Source of the DNA: Vibrio qingdaonensis
Lineage (GTDB): Bacteria > Pseudomonadota > Gammaproteobacteria > Enterobacterales > Vibrionaceae
Reading direction: 5' to 3'
DNA: 64,000 bases
Assembly: GCF_026191675.1 (NCBI RefSeq)
Contig: NZ_JAKRRY010000001.1
Span: 248,001 to 312,000 of the forward strand
In this document: one piece after another, positions 16,798 through 25,097 of the stretch
Layout: every line of letters begins with the position of its first letter
Position numbering within the stretch: the stretch's first letter is position 1
The notes under the pieces: generated by a model
What the model was told of the DNA's origin: nothing
The model's input: only the letters and a program-made list of their open reading frames with translations
Database searches by the model: none
Translations under genes and position numbers: made by a program

Positions 16798-16950
16798 TAA
16801 TTGTGATTACCTTTGTAGCCAACTCTGACTTTTAGACCGTTAACGAGAGTATGCGTAATACCAGTTTTATGCAATATTTGTCGAGTTTGATCGTTGATAT
16901 TTCAAATAAACATTTATAATCAAAGAAGTATTCTCAATCAGGAAACGTAG

Positions 16951-17499
16951 ATGGACCTTCACATTCGTAAATTCATGATGCTTAGCATGATGGTGCTATT
17001 GACCGCTTGTACTGGTATGCCGAGCACCGTACAGCCCATTAACCAATTTGAACTTAATCGCTATCTCGGACAATGGTACGAAGTCGCTCGATTGGATCAT
17101 AGCTTTGAGCGCGGCTTAGATAATGTCTCCGCATTTTACTCCATTAACAAAGATGGCTCAGTAAAAGTCGTCAATCGTGGTTGGAACCGTGAAGACAATG
17201 AATGGTCCGAAGCAGAAGGGAAAGCTAAGTTCGTCGATACACCAGATATCGCCCATCTAAAGGTGTCTTTTTTTGGGCCTTTCTATGGTAGTTATGTCGT
17301 TTACTATCTTGAGGACGACTACTCGGTAGCACTAGTGAGTGGCTACAATTTGGATTACTTCTGGCTTCTTTCCCGAACTCCAACCCTACCCCAAGAAGCA
17401 CTAGACAACTATATTCAAAAAGCAAATAAAGCGGGGTTCGATACCGACTCACTCATTTTTCCAAAGCAAGACAAAGCTCAGATCAAGAAAAACGATTAG
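16951..17499 (+). CDS. blc: Outer membrane lipoprotein Blc (bacterial lipocalin)
   Basis: The 182-residue protein has a lipoprotein signal with lipobox LLTAC (cysteine at about residue 20), then the lipocalin signature YLGQWYEVARLDHSFERGL, DNVSAFYSINKDGSVKVVN and the YWLLSRTP-like WLLSRTPTL motif. Blc-type lipocalins bind lysophospholipids at the outer membrane and are often induced in stationary phase or under envelope stress. The 3' end overlaps the convergent metallo-hydrolase gene by 17 bases. Confidence 0.94.
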   Translation: MDLHIRKFMMLSMMVLLTACTGMPSTVQPINQFELNRYLGQWYEVARLDHSFERGLDNVSAFYSINKDGSVKVVNRGWNREDNEWSEAEGKAKFVDTPDIAHLKVSFFGPFYGSYVVYYLEDDYSVALVSGYNLDYFWLLSRTPTLPQEALDNYIQKANKAGFDTDSLIFPKQDKAQIKKND

Positions 17500-18250
17500 A
17501 CAATCCATTCAATAGCTTTTTGGTTTTAATTTTAACCACCCGCCAGTGAGTCACTGGCGTTCTTGGCGCCGTATCCAACAAGTGCTCCATGGCTTTTTGA
17601 TCAAAGGTGACCGGACTGCGGTGCGCTAACAGCACTTGCTTCGCATTCAGTTGATACACTTTCTTAATCGACGCTCGATATTGATTAGGGTGAAAAACTG
17701 GAAATGGTGCCACCAAATTTTGCTTAACTTGCACCATAAGGTCCGCCACGTAAATAACCGCCTGCCCTGCGTGGTAAACAGAGATATCCCTATCGGTATG
17801 ACCGGGCGTTGCAATGACCTGCCAATCCGAAAAATTGGGGATCCGATCACCATCTACGACACCAAACTGTGGAGTGAGCGACTTTTTATACCATAAATTC
17901 TTTCGTGGTTTCCCCATACGACTCGCCATCCACCACGCTAATGAAAGATCAGCAAGGTGCATGAAAAATCCGTCAATGCCTCGATACCATTGATGGGTTT
18001 CGTTAGAAGACACTATATCACAGCCACAAAGTGCTCTAAGGCGATTGGCTGCGCCTGCATGGTCAGGGTGCATGTGAGTGACCACCACGACTTTTAGGTC
18101 AGTCAATGGACGAGTCAGCTCTTTAGTAATAAAGTGGCAAATAGTGCTAACGTCGGCTCGGCTTGCACCATCAAGCAGTAACAATTTATCTGGATATTCA
18201 ACTAAGTATATCTGTTGAATATAGCCTTTTATGTTATGTATTTTCATCAT
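17483..18250 (-). CDS. MBL-fold metallo-hydrolase
   Basis: The metal-binding signature THMHPDHAG occurs at about residues 58-66, with further ligands in ATPGHTD and ADLM, so this is an active-looking metallo-beta-lactamase-fold hydrolase of 255 residues. The substrate cannot be read from the sequence; the fold covers glyoxalase II, lactonases and many others. It has no signal peptide. It is a single gene, convergent with blc and divergent from the glycerophosphodiesterase gene. Confidence 0.88.
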   Translation of the reverse strand: MMKIHNIKGYIQQIYLVEYPDKLLLLDGASRADVSTICHFITKELTRPLTDLKVVVVTHMHPDHAGAANRLRALCGCDIVSSNETHQWYRGIDGFFMHLADLSLAWWMASRMGKPRKNLWYKKSLTPQFGVVDGDRIPNFSDWQVIATPGHTDRDISVYHAGQAVIYVADLMVQVKQNLVAPFPVFHPNQYRASIKKVYQLNAKQVLLAHRSPVTFDQKAMEHLLDTAPRTPVTHWRVVKIKTKKLLNGLSNRFS

Positions 18251-18436
18251 GACTTCAACTGGTCTAATCTCTTTCGATAAGATAGCCTTTTATTTACAAA
18301 TTCGCAACATAACCACATCCTCGAATACCCCCACCTATCGTTGCGGCGTATTTTCAATTGTCGTTCATTGAGTTAAGCCATAGAATGATCCCATTGACTG
18401 ACGCAGCTCAAGCGTAAAAAGAAACAGGATTAATCT

Positions 18437-19147
18437 ATGAGCTTAATTGTGGCTGGACATCGTGGTGTTGCAGGAACCCACCCGGAGAATACCTTAATTA
18501 GTATCAGGGAAGCCAAACGACTGGGTTTGAATTGGATTGAAGTGGATGTACAGCCCACTCAGGACGACATTCTTGTGATTTGTCACGATCATACGGTTGA
18601 TCGCTGCAGCAATGGACACGGTCGTGTCGACAAATTATCACTGGCGCAGTTACAACAACTCGATTTTGGCGCATGGAAAGACAAACAATATCGAGCAGAG
18701 CCCATATTAACGTTAAAGGCGCTGTTGCAGTATTGCGATGAGAACCAGCTTTGCGTCAATCTGGAAATCAAGATAGACACACATGATGCCCATCACGTTG
18801 TATCGTTACTTGAACGCGATCTTGCCGCTAGCGCTATCAACCGCGAACAGCTGCTCCTTTCCAGTTTTAGCGCCAGCGTCATGCAAGCGCTCTACTCGGC
18901 TAATCTGGGAATCAAACTAGGTGTATTGGGAAACAGACTCAATAACAAATTACTTCGATTGATCGACGACGTGGAAGCCTATAGCTGCCACCTAAACTAC
19001 CGCTGGCTGAACCAACGGCATGTACAAGCATTAAGGCGAAAACAGGTATCTATTTGGTGTTATACCGTCAACAATCCAAAATCTTTCAAACTGCGTGATT
19101 ACGTTGACGGTATTTTTAGCGATTTTCCTCAACGTTTTACTCGTTAA
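18437..19147 (+). CDS. ugpQ: Glycerophosphodiester phosphodiesterase (UgpQ type)
   Basis: The enzyme hydrolyses glycerophosphodiesters to glycerol-3-phosphate and an alcohol. The 236-residue protein has the GDPD active-site pattern: AGHRGVAGTHPENTL at the N terminus, IEVDVQPTQDD, and the catalytic HDHTVDR; later VNLEIKID and the WCYTVN segment. No signal sequence is seen, matching cytoplasmic UgpQ rather than periplasmic GlpQ. An AGG-type ribosome site precedes the ATG at 18437. Confidence 0.9.
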   Translation: MSLIVAGHRGVAGTHPENTLISIREAKRLGLNWIEVDVQPTQDDILVICHDHTVDRCSNGHGRVDKLSLAQLQQLDFGAWKDKQYRAEPILTLKALLQYCDENQLCVNLEIKIDTHDAHHVVSLLERDLAASAINREQLLLSSFSASVMQALYSANLGIKLGVLGNRLNNKLLRLIDDVEAYSCHLNYRWLNQRHVQALRRKQVSIWCYTVNNPKSFKLRDYVDGIFSDFPQRFTR

Positions 19148-19258
19148 ACGTTTTACTCAATTCGACGGCCACAATCACGATAATGAAGCGCCTTCATCAC
19201 GACATGCGCTTCATCTCACACCCCAGAGCATTCTATTACTTGCTACGTCGACGGCTCT

Positions 19259-19292
19259 GCCATCGCGTCCACTATGCCATCGCGTCCACTAT
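19259..19292. repeat. 17-bp direct duplication across the lysR stop codon
   Basis: gccatcgcgtccactat occurs twice without a gap (19259-19275 and 19276-19292). The first copy contains the stop codon of the LysR gene. The second copy encodes its last residues. Confidence 0.9.
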
Positions 19293-20180
19293 ATAGTCGA
19301 TAAACGCTCGCCGACGTGCTGGCATATATTTGGATTGTGGAAACTGCATCACCACGAGCCCCTGATACCGTGAGTTAATTTTCCAATCAGGCAGTACCGG
19401 AAGTACGTCTCCTTTCAGCAGGGCTTCCCGAACAACAAACTCCGGAAATACCCCTATACCAAAGTCTTGTTGTACCGCATTTAGTCGCATTTCTGAATGA
19501 TTCACACTAAAGCGCCCATCGACTTGTACTTTCACCACATCGTCATCACGAGTAAAAACCCATTGATTGTCATTAGGTGATTCGTTTAAGAATAAGCACT
19601 GATGCTGCAATAGCTGGTTAGGTTCAAATGGTACACCATTTGATTGCAAATACGTTTTGCTCGCGCATAGTACTGTTTTAATGTTCCCTAGGTTCTTGGC
19701 GACAAGATTTTCACGCGGTGAATGTGTCAACTCAAAGACGATATCTAAATTGTGACCAAACGGATCAACAAAATCATCACTCACAAATAGCCTCAATTTG
19801 ACCTTGGGACATTGCCTTAAAAACGACAGCAGCAGCGGTTCCAAAATATGACGGCTAAAGGCTTTTGGGGCGGCAATCCTCAACTCGCCAGTTATCTCTT
19901 GGTCACCTTGACTTGTGATAACTGAAATATCAGTGGCTGCCTCCATGATTTTTTTCCCAAATTCATAGACGGCCTTACCAGCATCTGTGGTGACCTGCTT
20001 TCGTGTCGTTCTTTCAAGTAAATCGGTCGCCAGCGCCGACTCAAGCCGACTCACCTGACGACTCACCCCAGATGGCGTCACACCAAGACGTTGTGAGGCA
20101 GCCGTAAAACTTCCTGATTCAACAACAACGACAAACGCGGCAATGTCGGGTAAGAGACCCATCAATTTATTTGTGTCCAC
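19272..20180 (-). CDS. LysR-family transcriptional regulator
   Basis: A 302-residue LysR regulator: winged helix-turn-helix at residues about 10-65 (FVVVVESGSFTAASQRLGVT, PSGVSRQVSRLESALATDL), then the two-lobed effector domain (ELRIAAPKAFSRHILEPLLL). It is divergent from an EamA exporter gene with a 95-base gap, the typical arrangement for a LysR protein controlling its neighbour. The effector is unknown. The C terminus overlaps a 17-bp duplication that also creates its stop codon. Confidence 0.92.
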   Translation of the reverse strand: MDTNKLMGLLPDIAAFVVVVESGSFTAASQRLGVTPSGVSRQVSRLESALATDLLERTTRKQVTTDAGKAVYEFGKKIMEAATDISVITSQGDQEITGELRIAAPKAFSRHILEPLLLSFLRQCPKVKLRLFVSDDFVDPFGHNLDIVFELTHSPRENLVAKNLGNIKTVLCASKTYLQSNGVPFEPNQLLQHQCLFLNESPNDNQWVFTRDDDVVKVQVDGRFSVNHSEMRLNAVQQDFGIGVFPEFVVREALLKGDVLPVLPDWKINSRYQGLVVMQFPQSKYMPARRRAFIDYIVDAMA

Positions 20181-20275
20181 TGGTCATCACTCCTTTGACT
20201 ACTGGAGATATTATTATTTCGCTATTCATAAGTTAGCATAAGCACAGTGTTATTTAACGGAAGAATATCAGACAA

Positions 20276-21250
20276 ATGCAGATTAGCCGACATTATGCAT
20301 ATGGACTACCATCAAGTATTGCCATATTGGGACTGTTGTTCGTTTCCGTCATGTGGGGAACGAGCTATGGGGTATCAAAGAAATTACTGACCCTAATGCC
20401 ACTAGAACAACTTCTATTTGCACGCTTTGCTATAAGTAGCCTAGTACTCGGATCGATTCTTGTTAGAAAAAATGTGGTGGCGGACTTTTTCGTCTCTCCT
20501 CGTCGCTACCTAACGGTAGGCATGACGACCGGTTTCATTCTTACCGGTATTTTCATTACCGAAACGTGGGCCGTAATGTTAACGCAAGCAAGTGAAGTTG
20601 CCGTACTTATAAGCCTTTGTGTGCTCTTTACCCCGTTTATAGAACGTCTTTGGCTAAAAACAATACTTCCCGTGTCTCTCTACTTGTACTGCTTGTTAGG
20701 GGTAATAGGCATCGTATTAGCGTCCAATACCAATTGGCATGCCATTGTCCTAAACGACATAGACCTTAACGACATAGTCCTTAACGACAGTGTCATTCTG
20801 ATACTGACCGCAGCCATCCTACGCTCGATTATGGTGGTGGCTTGCCGCAAAGCATTGAGTGATTCGGCGCTAAGTTTAGAATTGGTGACATTCATTCAGC
20901 TCACCGTCGTCACCATGTCGATGCTTGGACTCATTATTTACAATTATAACGCCACCCAAACGATGCAGATGCTCTCATTATTTGGGCTAGAAGAAACCCT
21001 TTATCTTTTATACCTTGCACTAGCCTGTACGTTGCTGGCATTTTTTCTACAGAATTACTCCGTGAGATTTCTAAGTGCCAGTCATGCTTCATTACTCATG
21101 GCAACCGAACCATTATTTGGACTGCTATTTTCGGTGTTTTTTCTAAGTGAAGTGCTCACGCTTTTGCAGTGGGGAGGCAGCATATTGATTGTTTCTACTA
21201 CAATGGCCGCGTGTTACCAATTTTCTAAGCAAAAATCCTCTCAAAACTAA
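20276..21250 (+). CDS. EamA/DMT-family membrane transporter
   Basis: The 324-residue protein has about ten hydrophobic segments in two EamA repeats; SVMWGTSYGVSKKLLTLMPL near the N terminus and LLMATEPLFGLLFSVFFLSE near the C terminus are DMT hallmarks. It probably exports a small metabolite such as an amino acid, and may be under the divergent LysR gene. Odd: residues about 158-172 contain three copies of an LNDI-like motif from a 15-bp in-frame repeat, in a loop between helices. Confidence 0.88.
   Translation: MQISRHYAYGLPSSIAILGLLFVSVMWGTSYGVSKKLLTLMPLEQLLFARFAISSLVLGSILVRKNVVADFFVSPRRYLTVGMTTGFILTGIFITETWAVMLTQASEVAVLISLCVLFTPFIERLWLKTILPVSLYLYCLLGVIGIVLASNTNWHAIVLNDIDLNDIVLNDSVILILTAAILRSIMVVACRKALSDSALSLELVTFIQLTVVTMSMLGLIIYNYNATQTMQMLSLFGLEETLYLLYLALACTLLAFFLQNYSVRFLSASHASLLMATEPLFGLLFSVFFLSEVLTLLQWGGSILIVSTTMAACYQFSKQKSSQN
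20747..20791 (+). repeat. 15-bp in-frame tandem repeat in the EamA gene
   Basis: Three units, starting at 20747, 20762 and 20777, share the form gwccttaacgacata and encode VLNDI, DLNDI and VLNDS. Being a multiple of three, copy-number changes would lengthen a loop without a frameshift. Confidence 0.88.
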
Positions 21251-21353
21251 GCAATAAATCTGAAATGCGGCGGTTTTTTTGATTTATCTCAGGTCTAGCA
21301 CGTAAACATAGGGTGTAAAGTAATCCTCCCTGTTCTAAACCTGAAAGAATTCT

Positions 21354-22460
21354 ATGACCCATGTAAATACGGACCGTTTGGTCAACCATTTCTTTGAACT
21401 TGTAAAAATCGACAGTGAATCTGGCAACGAAAAAGCCATCGCAGAAGCAGTATCTGAACAGCTAGGGGAGCTTGGATTTACCGTTAGCAAACTTCCCGTC
21501 CCAGAGAAGTACACCAATGGTTTTAATGTGTACGGTCGACTTGAAGGCACCCTAGAAGGCAGCATTGTTTTTAGCGCCCATATGGATACCGTTTCTCCTG
21601 GTATTGGCATCGAGCCAATCATCGAAGATGGTATTATTCGCTCGAAAGGCAACACGATCCTTGGTGGAGACGACAAATCTGGTATCGCTGCCGTAATGGA
21701 AGCCGTTCGATGCCTAAAAGAGCAAAACGTTGCACACAAAACGATTGAAGTGGCTTTCACCGTTCATGAAGAAGGTGGTTTGTTTGGCTCTGAATACTTC
21801 GACATGTCATTCATCCAATCTGACAAAGCCATTGTTCTAGATACAGGCGGCGCAATTGGTAGCATTGTAACTGGCGCACCAGGGCAACAGAAAATCATTG
21901 CAAAAATCACCGGTCGCCCCGCTCACGCTGGTCTTGCTCCTGAAGAAGGCATTAGCGCAGCGAGTGTTGCTGCCGATGCTATCATGAACATGAAGCTACT
22001 GCGCATTGATGAAGAAACCACGGCAAACATCGGTATGATCAATGGTGGTCAGGCAACAAACATCGTAATGCCTGAACTCACTGTTATCGCCGAAGCACGT
22101 TCTTTGAACGGTGACAAACTGGCTGCACAAGTTGAGCACATGATTGCAACGTTCGAAGCTTCAGCGAAAAAGTTCGGCGCGACGGTTGAGATCGAATCAA
22201 CACGTGCTTACAACGCCTTTGTTATCGCAGAAGATGATGCACACGTACTGCAAGTAAAAGCAGCCTTTGCCAAGAATGGCATTGAAGCAACCACCAAACA
22301 CACGGGTGGCGGTAGTGATGCAAATAACTTCAATAAGAAAGGGCTAACCACCGTCAACCTTTCAACAGGTATGGCGAAAGTACACACCACTGAAGAATAC
22401 ATTGCGATTGATGACATGGTAAAAATCACTGACTTCGTGATTGCTTACGTTACAGCATAG
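21354..22460 (+). CDS. M20-family metallopeptidase (peptidase T-like)
   Basis: The 368-residue protein shows the M20 metal sites: SAHMDTV (first ligand), LGGDDKSGIAAVMEA, VHEEGGLFGS and the C-terminal TGGGSDANNFN. It belongs to the peptidase T-like branch that acts on short peptides or acyl-amino acids in the cytoplasm; exact substrate is not set by sequence. A terminator follows directly, and the 103-base upstream gap separates it from the EamA gene, so it is probably monocistronic. Confidence 0.92.
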   Translation: MTHVNTDRLVNHFFELVKIDSESGNEKAIAEAVSEQLGELGFTVSKLPVPEKYTNGFNVYGRLEGTLEGSIVFSAHMDTVSPGIGIEPIIEDGIIRSKGNTILGGDDKSGIAAVMEAVRCLKEQNVAHKTIEVAFTVHEEGGLFGSEYFDMSFIQSDKAIVLDTGGAIGSIVTGAPGQQKIIAKITGRPAHAGLAPEEGISAASVAADAIMNMKLLRIDEETTANIGMINGGQATNIVMPELTVIAEARSLNGDKLAAQVEHMIATFEASAKKFGATVEIESTRAYNAFVIAEDDAHVLQVKAAFAKNGIEATTKHTGGGSDANNFNKKGLTTVNLSTGMAKVHTTEEYIAIDDMVKITDFVIAYVTA

Positions 22461-22475
22461 AGTACGTATTTTGAC

Positions 22476-22505
22476 GCCACTCCCTGAATTCGGAGTGGCT
22501 TTTTT
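22476..22505 (+). terminator. Rho-independent terminator after the M20 peptidase gene
   Basis: The hairpin gccactcc...ggagtggc around ctgaattc is followed by T6. It stands 16 bases after the stop codon. Confidence 0.9.
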
Positions 22506-22572
22506 ATGCCTTAAATCCAAATCACAAAGAAGAATACGCTCAGAATTATTTACAGGGTCGAATTGTTCGTTT

Positions 22573-22926
22573 CTACAACCCTTCAAACTCATCAATGGCT
22601 TTTCGTGCCTCTACCAAGCTACAACCAGATTCATGCATCAGTTCAGCCACGGTAATATCGGGATTTTGCTCCAACACCTGCTGAATAGGTGACTTATACT
22701 CTGCCAACACTTTATCAACCGCCACAGCAATCCACCCCACATCAGATTCAAGAGCGAAGCGGGTCAATGATTGGGGGTTGCCAATTAATGTCCAGTTTCG
22801 AGATCGTCGGATACGCTTCAACTGACACTTCAGATCACTCGCGAGCTGGATTAAACGTTGCTTATCATCGACTCTATGTACAAAGCTATTCAGCCGAATG
22901 GTCACTAGAAGCCGCGATTTTTCCAA
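22573..22926 (-). CDS. RRF_GI-family (ribosome recycling factor-like) protein
   Basis: I recognise the VTIRLNSFVHRVDDK ... CQLKRIRRSRNWTLIGN pattern of a small Vibrio/Shewanella family named in Pfam as RRF_GI; a role in ribosome recycling is only a family label. The C-terminal 35 residues (PDITVAELMHESGCSLVEAR KAIDEFEGL) look like a helix-turn-helix-like or UBA-like end. I chose the TTG at 22926, which has GAGGGG 5 bases upstream and overlaps the DUF3859 stop by 22 bases, giving 117 residues. The open frame extends to 23007 but that part lies inside the upstream gene. Confidence 0.72.
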   Translation of the reverse strand: MEKSRLLVTIRLNSFVHRVDDKQRLIQLASDLKCQLKRIRRSRNWTLIGNPQSLTRFALESDVGWIAVAVDKVLAEYKSPIQQVLEQNPDITVAELMHESGCSLVEARKAIDEFEGL

Positions 22927-23342
22927 AACTGCCCCTCGTCTCTCGCCATCACTTTGAATTTTTTCTCCGCGACGACTTTGCCTTGTAACGACATTTCCAT
23001 CTTCCATTCACCCAAATTGCTTTCTAGTCCCTCTGTTGGATGGAGCAACTGAATCGTATCGCCTAAATAGAAGTCCCAATCATTACTATTGATGTGTTCT
23101 TCCCCATCAAAAGGCTCTAATACTTGCCCTTTTTTACCGACAATGCCGGGATGGAAAATACAAAACTGAATTCGCTCGCCTTTGGCCTTTTTGATGTTCA
23201 CAGTGAAACCAAACTCCACCTGTTCATCGGCGGTAACGTTAGTCGTAAACTCCTGAATTTTCGGCAATGTTTTCGCGCTAGAATCCCACGTAGAGTAAAT
23301 ACCATATGACGTCATTTCAACAATTGGTGAGCGTTTTGCCAT
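22905..23342 (-). CDS. DUF3859 domain protein
   Basis: The 145-residue soluble protein matches the DUF3859 pattern as I recall it (EMTSYGIYSTWDSSAKTLPK, QFCIFHPGI, DWDFYLGDTIQLL). Function is unknown. It is followed by, and overlaps, the RRF_GI-like gene, so the two are probably co-transcribed. An eight-copy heptamer array sits 20 bases before its start, in the leader or promoter. Confidence 0.75.
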   Translation of the reverse strand: MAKRSPIVEMTSYGIYSTWDSSAKTLPKIQEFTTNVTADEQVEFGFTVNIKKAKGERIQFCIFHPGIVGKKGQVLEPFDGEEHINSNDWDFYLGDTIQLLHPTEGLESNLGEWKMEMSLQGKVVAEKKFKVMARDEGQFWKNRGF

Positions 23343-23361
23343 CTATCTTTTCCTATTTCAT

Positions 23362-23417
23362 ATTGCTTATTGCTTATTGCTTATTGCTTATTGCTTATTG
23401 CTTATTGCTTATTGCTT
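23362..23417. repeat. 7-bp tandem repeat (attgctt), eight copies, upstream of the DUF3859 gene
   Basis: Eight perfect copies of attgctt run from 23362 to 23417, plus two further matching bases. On the minus strand the array lies 20 to 75 bases before the DUF3859 ATG. Perfect heptamers of this length are prone to slippage, so spacing here may vary between strains. Confidence 0.97.
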
Positions 23418-23480
23418 ATCATCAATAGCGAACTCGCCGCTTAATATCAAGCTGCTTCGCGATTAAAAAAATGCAACGAC

Positions 23481-23852
23481 TTAGTCTTGCCAGCGACGTT
23501 GCATTTTATCAATCACAGCTTGCTCTACACCATGGATATTGGCATAACGCCCCCGGCACACTCTAATTTCAATCTCTGCATTATGGCGTATCGCCATCTG
23601 TTGATACGCTTTCATTTCCCAGCGACGAATAAACGTATTGGCAACCACCACGTCGTTACCAAGCGACAGTTGTTGTTCAGCTTGACCCTGGCACCAAAGG
23701 TGCGCCTCCTCAATACGAGACGCGTCATATTGGTACAAACCACAGTCATCCACAAAGAACATATCTGCTTCGATATGGAAGGCTGATAGGGTCTGCGCCA
23801 AGGTTGATTTACCCGAACCCGGTAAACCCCGAATTAATATCAATTTCGTCAC
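23481..23852 (-). CDS. Small P-loop kinase-like ATPase
   Basis: The 123-residue protein opens with a Walker A motif at residues 9-17 (RGLPGSGKSTLAQTL) and has EADMFFVDDCG and VVVANTFIRRWEMKAYQQMA, the pattern of the AAA_33/zeta-like polynucleotide- or metabolite-kinase group. Substrate is unknown. It is short for this group but complete, from an ATG at 23852 to a stop at 23481. It is a single gene divergent from metA. Confidence 0.78.
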   Translation of the reverse strand: MTKLILIRGLPGSGKSTLAQTLSAFHIEADMFFVDDCGLYQYDASRIEEAHLWCQGQAEQQLSLGNDVVVANTFIRRWEMKAYQQMAIRHNAEIEIRVCRGRYANIHGVEQAVIDKMQRRWQD

Positions 23853-24001
23853 AATAATCCAATGATTACACGCTGCGGTTATATTCGGTTCATTATACAG
23901 AAATTACTTTCGTCATCAGGGGGAAATCTCGCGTAAGTCAATGTTGTGGTCGACTTGGTACCAATTAACGGTCGACAAGACTACATGTTTCAGTTAACTT
24001 T

Positions 24002-24017
24002 AGATGTATAGACGTCC
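24002..24017 (+). promoter_or_regulatory. MetJ operator (two adjoining met boxes) before metA
   Basis: Two consecutive 8-base boxes, AGATGTAT (24002-24009) and AGACGTCC (24010-24017), match the met-box consensus AGACGTCT at 6 of 8 and 7 of 8 positions. Two tandem boxes are the minimum for a MetJ dimer pair. They lie 30 bases before the metA start, in place to repress it when S-adenosylmethionine is high. Confidence 0.8.
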
Positions 24018-24046
24018 AAAACACCAATTAGCTTAGGGAGTAAGCT

Positions 24047-24988
24047 GTGCCAATTAAGATTCCTGACCAACTGCCCGCATCCGATGTACTTCGTGAAGAA
24101 AACATCTTTATCATGCCGGAAACTCGTGCATCTTCTCAGGAGATCCGCCCGCTTAAAGTGCTCATCCTCAACCTCATGCCTAAAAAAATTGAAACGGAAA
24201 CTCAATTTTTAAGACTACTCTCAAATAGCCCTCTTCAGGTGGATATAGAGCTACTGCGCATTGACGATCGCCCAAGTAAAAACACACCAACAGAACACCT
24301 CGACAATTTCTATCGCCAATTTGAGATGGTTAAAAACCGTAATTTCGATGGTTTAATCATCACAGGCGCACCTCTTGGCTTAGTTCAGTTTGAAGATGTC
24401 ATGTACTGGGATCACCTACAAACCATTATGAATTGGGCAAACAAGCATGTGACCTCAACGCTCTATGTGTGCTGGGCAGCTCAAGCAGGATTAAAACTGC
24501 TTTATAATTTGCCAAAACGGACACGTAAAGAAAAACTATCTGGTGTCTATCACCATTCAGTCCACCAGCCCTATCACCCTGTGCTACGTGGGTTCGATGA
24601 CTCGTTTCTTGCGCCACATTCACGTTATGCAGACTTCTCGGTTGAGTACTTAGAAGAACACACCGACCTCGACATTCTCGCAACATCTGACGTCGCTGGT
24701 GTGTACCTAGCAGCGACAAAAGATAAACGAAACGTATTTGTAACTGGTCATCCGGAATACGATGCACTGACTCTTCATAACGAGTATGTTCGTGATCTTG
24801 GCGAGGGAATGGAGCCGGCGATTCCGGTTAACTATTACCCCAACAATAACCCAGATAACAAGCCTTGTGCCAGCTGGCGTAGTCATGGACATCTGCTATT
24901 TGCCAACTGGTTGAACTACTGTGTTTATCAGCAAACACCGTACGATTTGGATCACTTCAGCGCGGACAATTTTACCGTGACTGACTAG
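24047..24988 (+). CDS. metA: Homoserine O-succinyltransferase/acetyltransferase MetA
   Basis: MetA acylates homoserine, the first committed step of methionine synthesis. The 313-residue protein begins [20 protein letters not shown] as the family does, and carries the catalytic cysteine in [10 protein letters not shown], the HSVHQP block, the APHSRYAD segment and the FVTGHPEYD histidine-glutamate pair. It uses a GTG start at 24047 with AGGGAG 6 bases upstream. Whether succinyl- or acetyl-CoA is used cannot be told reliably by eye. A MetJ box lies upstream. Confidence 0.96.
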   Translation: MPIKIPDQLPASDVLREENIFIMPETRASSQEIRPLKVLILNLMPKKIETETQFLRLLSNSPLQVDIELLRIDDRPSKNTPTEHLDNFYRQFEMVKNRNFDGLIITGAPLGLVQFEDVMYWDHLQTIMNWANKHVTSTLYVCWAAQAGLKLLYNLPKRTRKEKLSGVYHHSVHQPYHPVLRGFDDSFLAPHSRYADFSVEYLEEHTDLDILATSDVAGVYLAATKDKRNVFVTGHPEYDALTLHNEYVRDLGEGMEPAIPVNYYPNNNPDNKPCASWRSHGHLLFANWLNYCVYQQTPYDLDHFSADNFTVTD

Positions 24989-25038
24989 TGTTCTTAATTG
25001 AGTCATGGTTAGCATTAAGCCACCACGGCTAGCATAGA

Positions 25039-25070
25039 AAAAATCCCTAAAGACGCACATCTTTAGGGAT
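25039..25070. terminator. Bidirectional terminator between metA and fadD
   Basis: aaatccctaaag and ctttagggattt form a 12-base-pair hairpin around acgcacat, with A-rich sequence on the left and T3 on the right. It separates two convergent genes and can serve both. Confidence 0.88.
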
Positions 25071-25097
25071 TTCTAATTCTGCATTCCCGCGACTGAC

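Noticed and set aside
22927..23007. N-terminal extension of the RRF_GI-like gene
   Set aside because: The frame is open there but lies within the upstream gene and encodes basic, unconserved-looking sequence; the TTG with GAGGGG is a better start.
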